A program made the position numbers and the translations under genes. The notes below the pieces were generated by a model. The model did not search any database, had not been told where the DNA came from, and saw only the letters and a program-made list of their open reading frames with translations. Below, in pieces: positions 59,649-64,000 of a stretch of DNA of 64,000 nt. This stretch comes from Saccharospirillum sp040881935 (lineage in GTDB: Bacteria > Pseudomonadota > Gammaproteobacteria > Pseudomonadales > Natronospirillaceae): assembly GCF_040881935.1 (NCBI RefSeq), contig NZ_JBBECH010000051.1, forward strand, positions 1-64,000, read 5' to 3'. Positions within the stretch are counted from its first letter, which is position 1. The number at the start of each line of letters is the position of its first letter.

Positions 59649-61318
59649 CTACCGTACCCTGAAGTAAGACACCGATTCGAGCAGCTCCTGGCTAAGCTGG
59701 TTCAGGGATTCCGTGGAAGCCAGTGACACCCGTGCGCGCTGGGTATTTTCCTCGGTGATGGCGTTAACGTCGTTAACAGTACTGGAAATGCCAGCGAGCG
59801 TTGCATTCTGTTCCTCGGCGGCTGCCGAGGTTTGCAAGGTCCAGTCCTTAATCTGCTCGACTGAACCGACGAACCGTTTGATAGCACTGCCAGCCTGGCT
59901 GGCCGTATCGACCGAATCGACTGACCTGGTGTGACTGTCCCCGATCACACCGACGGCTGCCCGGGTGCCTTTGCGCAGTTGCTCCAGCGTCTGCTTGATC
60001 TCCTCGGTCGATTGCTGGGTTCGGTGTGCCAGCTTGCGCACCTCGTCGGCGACCACGGCGAAGCCCCTGCCTTGCTCGCCGGCACGGGCCGCTTCGATGG
60101 CAGCGTTCAGGGCGAGAAGATTGGTCTGTTCGGCAATGGCCTGGATGGAATCGATGATTGTAGTGATGTTCTCGGCCTGACCGTCGAGCTGCTCAATGAC
60201 CGTGACTGATTGTTCGATCTCCGATGCCAGGGCCTGTATGGCGTCTACCGTACTCTGCACAGTGATGTTCCCGTCGGCCGCCGCCTCATTCGCCTGCTCG
60301 GCCACTCCCAGCGACTGTACCGCCGCTTCAGAGACCTGGTGCGAAGCCGATTGCAGCTCTCGGATTGCCTCGGCCAGTTGTTTCATTTTCTGCTGTTGAG
60401 CTTCGGCGTCGTGAAAGCGGGCTTCCGTGTCAGCCATGATATCGCTGGCGGAGGTGCGCAGGTGTTCTGATAGATGCATGACAGACCCGACGATGCCCGA
60501 AAGCTTGGCGTTCATTTGTGCAACAGCCAGCTTAACCTCGTCAACTTCATCGCCGTTTTCACGAGCCTCGATGTTCGCGGTCAAATCGCCACCCGCCAGT
60601 TTTTTAGTGGCACCGACGATGGACTTAAGGTCTCGTTTCAGTTTACGCAGCACCCACAAAGCTACAGCGCCCGCTAGCACCAACAGGGCAACGAGACCTA
60701 CGATCAGATTGAATACCGTAGTTTGCTGTGAAGTGATCAGTTGTTCGGACCGTAAGTTCATCAGGGTGTGATACTGCGTGTTCATCAGATTGACCAGAGA
60801 TTCCACGTCTTCCAACGACTCATCCAATCGTTCCTGGACCTCGCTGTTCTCATTCCAGCTTGCCTTGTTCACCCAGGCATTCCCTGCTTCGCCGAAAGCG
60901 ATACGCAATGCTTCAAACTCAACCTGAAGCTGGTCAACCAACACTTGCAGTGACTCGCCAGTCCGGGACTGCATTACCGCATCCCAGTTCTGGACCAGCC
61001 TTGTATCCAGGCGGGTTAACTTGCCTGTCAGGTTTTCCTCAGTTGTCTTGGCGTCCTCAAGCGCCTGCTCCAACTCAGGTAGCTGGACAACTCGCGCCGA
61101 GTAGCGAGGCCCATATCCCTGGCCACTGTATATTGCTGTTTAAGGCGACCCCAGTCGTCAGTCAGCGAAGCATTGAATTGCCTGAGTTCGGCATCGTTCT
61201 CAATGTTAGTAATGACGGATTGGAAGCCATTAACGAACAGCACCGCCATAGTAAGTAGCGCAATAAACAACGCTACTATGAGCAGACTGATCTTCAGGGT
61301 AATAGAAACACGGTTCAT
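59649..61318 (-). pseudogene. Methyl-accepting chemotaxis protein with a frameshift
   Basis: A chemoreceptor split over two frames. The first 75 or so codons (from 61318) give MNRVSITLKISLLIVALFIA, the first membrane helix, then a periplasmic helix ending QYTVARDMGLATR. The second frame begins near 61100 with LPELEQALEDAKTTEE and continues through helix 2 (VFNLIVGLVALLVLAGAVAL), HAMP and the signalling hairpin QTNLLALNAAIEAARAGEQG. A single-base indel in the CGGCGCG run (about 61093-61105) would restore one protein of about 557 residues. Either a recent mutation or a sequencing error. It lies near the quinate-type genes. Confidence 0.85.
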
Positions 61319-61372
61319 GACAGGCGCCTGTAATTTATAATTGTTGCTTGAACCAATATTGGGTGGCTACGG

Positions 61373-61816
61373 TCAATGGTTGGTGTTCTCGATCAGGTTT
61401 AACGCGGCCTCCACTGCTGTTCGATACCCTGTTGGACCAAGGCCGGCAATAACGGCAGTCGCTATTCGGGAAACCAGCGACTTGTGATAAATGTCCTCAC
61501 GACGATGGATATTGGAAATATGCAACTCAATGATTGGGCCTGGAAACATCTTGAGCGCATCCAGGATCGGAATGGAAGAAAAGGTTAACCCCGCGGGGTT
61601 AATGATGATCGCAGCGGCGGGCTCGTCAATGGCTTCGTGTATCCATTCCACTAACTGACCTTCGTAACCGGACTGACGAAAAACCACCGGGTAATGACCG
61701 CTGGCCTTGCGGCACATAGACTCAACTTCGTCCAATGTGGTGTGACCGTAAATCTCAGGTTCACGCTTTCCCAGTCTGTTGAGATTAGGGCCATTAAGGA
61801 TATAGATCGGCTTCAT
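61373..61816 (-). CDS. aroQ: Type II 3-dehydroquinate dehydratase
   Basis: A 147-residue dehydroquinase. YILNGPNLNRLGKREPEIYG holds the catalytic Tyr and Arg, IINPAGLTFSSIPILDAL the substrate loop, and IELHISNIHRRE the catalytic His. It is the first of two genes after the chemoreceptor and 21 bp downstream of the TRAP dctM gene on the same strand. In this setting it is likely catabolic, making 3-dehydroshikimate from imported quinate-derived dehydroquinate for protocatechuate. The second His-Ser position is slightly atypical: family members usually read NPG-Y-T, here PAGLTF. Confidence 0.9.
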   Translation of the reverse strand: MKPIYILNGPNLNRLGKREPEIYGHTTLDEVESMCRKASGHYPVVFRQSGYEGQLVEWIHEAIDEPAAAIIINPAGLTFSSIPILDALKMFPGPIIELHISNIHRREDIYHKSLVSRIATAVIAGLGPTGYRTAVEAALNLIENTNH

Positions 61817-61837
61817 TTCAATTTCCTCTTGTTGTTT

Positions 61838-63130
61838 TTAGCCATCGTAGCCAAATTGACGTGGTAGCCAGAGAACGATGTCGGGAAAAAGCGTGATGCA
61901 CACTAATGCCAGGAACAGAGCACCAATGAATGGAATCAGATCGACGAACAGACTGCGTAGCGGCGCCCGGGTGATGCTTTGCATGATGAATATCAGTAGC
62001 CCATAGGGCGGTGTCACCAGCCCAATCATAATATTTACTACCGTAATCACACCAAAGTGAACGAGGTCGATGCCCAGCGCGTTCGCAGAAGGAATAAAGA
62101 CCGGCACAATGATCAGGATAATGGCCGTTCCCTCTAACAGACATCCAAGCAGCAGAAGCACCAGATTGACGATGAGCAAAAACTGCAATGCCGACAAGTT
62201 ATAGCCTTCCAAAAACAGGCTCAAAGATTGAGGGATGTTCTCGGACGTCACGACGTAGTTAAAGACGAGCGCACCGGCGATCAACATACCAATGGCTACA
62301 GAAGAGCGGGCGCTATTGACGAGTGAGCCATATATCTGTTTTATGCCGATGTTTCTATAAAGTACAATCGACACCAATAAAGCATAGGCTGCCGCCACAG
62401 CTGCTGCCTCTGTCGGTGTCATTGCCCCACTGTAAATCCCGCCTAACAAAACGACCGGTAGCATCAACGCAGGGAAAGCACGAACAGTAATGCCTGGCAA
62501 GGCCCGGACGGGAGTGGGTTCTTCTACCGGAAACTTTTTGTAGCGCGCTGTGATCCATACTACCGCCATCAGCATGACCCCCATGAGCAACCCGGGGATA
62601 ATGCCGCCTAAAAACAGATAGCCGATGGATGCGTTTGAAACAAGCGCATACAGCACCATCGGTATGGAAGGCGGGATGATCGGGCCTATGACTGCAGCGC
62701 TTGCCGTCAATGCCGCAGCAAAGCTTCGCGTATAGCGGCCGTCCTTTATCATCATATTAGCGATAATCCGGCCAGTACCGGCTGCGTCTGCGAATGCAGA
62801 ACCGGACATTCCGGAAAAAATGATGGACTGAACAATATTCACATAAGCCAATCCGCCACGAAACCGACCAACCAGAGCATTGCAGAAGTGGAGCAGTCGA
62901 TCGGTCATGGTGCCAATGTTCATCAAGTCCGCCGCTAAAATGAACAGCGGAACGGCAAGGATAACGTAGCCACCATACATACTGTTCAATAGCCGTTCGG
63001 CAACCAGACCCATGTCCATACCATTCATAAAGAGATAGACAATAGAGCCTGAAATCATTGACAAACCGATGGGTAAACCCAGAAGTGCCAGAGCAATAAT
63101 CACCAGAAGCGCGAGCGTAAATGGATCCAT
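61838..63130 (-). CDS. TRAP transporter large permease subunit (DctM)
   Basis: A 430-residue symporter subunit. IFSGMSGSAFADAAGTGRII, IIPPSIPMVLYALVSNASIG and GLVTPPYGLLIFIMQSITR are the DctM motifs. Followed by aroQ, so quinate, shikimate or dehydroquinate is the likely substrate. Confidence 0.94.
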   Translation of the reverse strand: MDPFTLALLVIIALALLGLPIGLSMISGSIVYLFMNGMDMGLVAERLLNSMYGGYVILAVPLFILAADLMNIGTMTDRLLHFCNALVGRFRGGLAYVNIVQSIIFSGMSGSAFADAAGTGRIIANMMIKDGRYTRSFAAALTASAAVIGPIIPPSIPMVLYALVSNASIGYLFLGGIIPGLLMGVMLMAVVWITARYKKFPVEEPTPVRALPGITVRAFPALMLPVVLLGGIYSGAMTPTEAAAVAAAYALLVSIVLYRNIGIKQIYGSLVNSARSSVAIGMLIAGALVFNYVVTSENIPQSLSLFLEGYNLSALQFLLIVNLVLLLLGCLLEGTAIILIIVPVFIPSANALGIDLVHFGVITVVNIMIGLVTPPYGLLIFIMQSITRAPLRSLFVDLIPFIGALFLALVCITLFPDIVLWLPRQFGYDG

Positions 63131-63132
63131 TA

Positions 63133-63660
63133 TTAACCTCTATTACTGTCGCTTTGGGGTTCGTTCGCAACCATTGGGTCGTGCCCAAGGGCGGCACGAA
63201 TACCAAGCCATAGGTAGCGAAGTACAACAGCCACAGCAAAGACAACGTAGATGGAGTAAAGCCAGTCGTAACGAACACGCAGGTAAGATGTACTCTGCAC
63301 TTTCATGAAAGTCACATAGTCATATACCGCAGGCAGTGAAATTAAAAAAAGCAGAACAACGCCACAGGAGAAGAGTACGGTCATTACTCGCCTGGCCAGG
63401 GGCGGGACATTGCTATAGAAAATGTCGAATCGAATTTCGTCCCGTTCGCCCAATGTGAAGGCTGCGCCAAACAGAACAAGCCATACCCACATCATAGTAC
63501 TAAGTTCCGAAGCCCAGCCTGCAGGCCAGTTAAGTACATATCGGAAAAGTACAGTGATTAAAAACGAAATAAACATTACGGCAAGCATGGCAGCGGCGAC
63601 GGCATTGGTAGCACGTCGGAACCACGTCGCGATACGATGGATACTCTGGCGCATCTTCAT
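63133..63660 (-). CDS. TRAP transporter small permease subunit (DctQ)
   Basis: A 175-residue, four-helix protein. LFRYVLNWPAGWASELSTMM is the DctQ signature, and FTLGERDEIRFDIFYSNVP the conserved loop. Stop to dctM start gap is two bases. Confidence 0.92.
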   Translation of the reverse strand: MKMRQSIHRIATWFRRATNAVAAAMLAVMFISFLITVLFRYVLNWPAGWASELSTMMWVWLVLFGAAFTLGERDEIRFDIFYSNVPPLARRVMTVLFSCGVVLLFLISLPAVYDYVTFMKVQSTSYLRVRYDWLYSIYVVFAVAVVLRYLWLGIRAALGHDPMVANEPQSDSNRG

Positions 63661-63721
63661 AACTTAACGCTCTCGTATTTAGCTGGATCGGGCGCCCGCG
63701 ATGCGGCCGATCCGATAGCTA

Positions 63722-64000
63722 TCAAAGGTTATTGATGCGCTCGAGCATACCTTCGGGCCAGGATTCGGAGAGCCTTGATTCGAGGTAAAGTTGCTGAGCA
63801 TAGCTGCGAAAGGCATCGACATCAGGCGTGTAGATGTCAACACCTTCACTGCGAAAGAAGTCAGCCAAATTCTGCTCATTTCGCTGATGCTCAGCCGTAC
63901 TCCAGGCAATAGCCTCGTTAGCCGCGCTCTGGAAGGACTGTTGCTGTTCTGGTGTCATATCATTCCAGACGCTCGATGAGACCATTAACAGATCAAAGGC
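63722..64000 (-). CDS. TRAP transporter substrate-binding protein, 3' part only
   Basis: Only the C-terminal 92 residues are in the window; the frame runs open past 64000. SSSVWNDMTPEQQQSFQSAA and YAQQLYLESRLSESWPEGML match the last helices of DctP receptors. It is the receptor of the dctQM pair at 61838-63660. The rest lies outside the window. Confidence 0.85.
   Translation of the reverse strand, partial: AFDLLMVSSSVWNDMTPEQQQSFQSAANEAIAWSTAEHQRNEQNLADFFRSEGVDIYTPDVDAFRSYAQQLYLESRLSESWPEGMLERINNL

Noticed and set aside
1..64000. tRNA and rRNA genes
   Set aside because: No rRNA stretches or tRNA cloverleaf signatures were noticed by eye; a tRNAscan run would be needed to exclude a tRNA completely.

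Overview
This window looks like chromosomal DNA of a heterotrophic, probably marine gammaproteobacterium. The clues are five TRAP transporters in 64 kb, a sarcosine oxidase soxBDAG-purU cluster with sda and glyA, a protocatechuate 4,5-cleavage (lig) branch, and REP/RAYT-type repeats. An Oceanospirillales-like host would fit, but the sequence alone does not settle the genus. Most genes are GC-rich; the accessory segments at 1-1.3 kb and 16.9-28.1 kb contain visibly AT-richer genes.

Layout: 1-3.2 kb is accessory DNA: a GNAT cassette followed by an attC-like site, a decayed RAYT transposase, a periplasmic binding protein, an AlkD-like fragment and a DUF938 methyltransferase. 3.6-7.7 kb holds a TAXI-type TRAP transporter and a LysR regulator on the minus strand. 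7.8-16.2 kb is a plus-strand catabolic operon of unknown substrate: citryl-CoA lyase-like protein, class III CoA-transferase, intradiol ring-cleavage dioxygenase, TRAP transporter, malonic semialdehyde reductase-like protein and a Tat-exported amidohydrolase. 16.2-28.5 kb is a second accessory island. It contains three integron-type cassettes with attC-like sites but no integrase, RAYT relics, a 199-bp direct repeat, three toxin-antitoxin pairs, a Wzz-like protein, an M14 peptidase, a VOC/AraC pair and an AlkD-family protein.

28.5-42.2 kb is methylated-amine and one-carbon catabolism: a StcD/DgcA-type demethylase under a TetR protein, a GlxA-type AraC regulator, soxBDAG, purU, sda and glyA. 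These genes would take N-methylated glycine or proline derivatives through sarcosine and glycine to serine and pyruvate while handling the released formaldehyde and formate. 42.5-43.8 kb is an ArsR/SRPBCC locus. 43.9-48.9 kb is a GntR-controlled TRAP operon with an NTF2-like protein and an alpha/beta hydrolase. 49-49.9 kb is an RDD membrane protein.

50.1-59.6 kb is the lower protocatechuate 4,5-cleavage pathway (LigC, LigI, 4-oxalomesaconate tautomerase, CHA aldolase, plus a DUF1932 dehydrogenase) with its own TRAP transporter and a divergent LysR regulator that appears to carry two HTH domains. 59.6-64 kb has a frameshifted chemoreceptor, a type II dehydroquinase and a fifth TRAP transporter that runs off the window. 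The dehydroquinase could feed quinate or shikimate carbon into protocatechuate. The ring-cleaving LigAB and the hydratase LigJ are not in the window.

The most unusual non-coding feature is a family of five large intergenic hairpin elements (32.4, 39.2, 40.8, 53.0 and 55.0 kb). They share a conserved core, while their long flanking arms differ between copies yet stay self-complementary within each copy.
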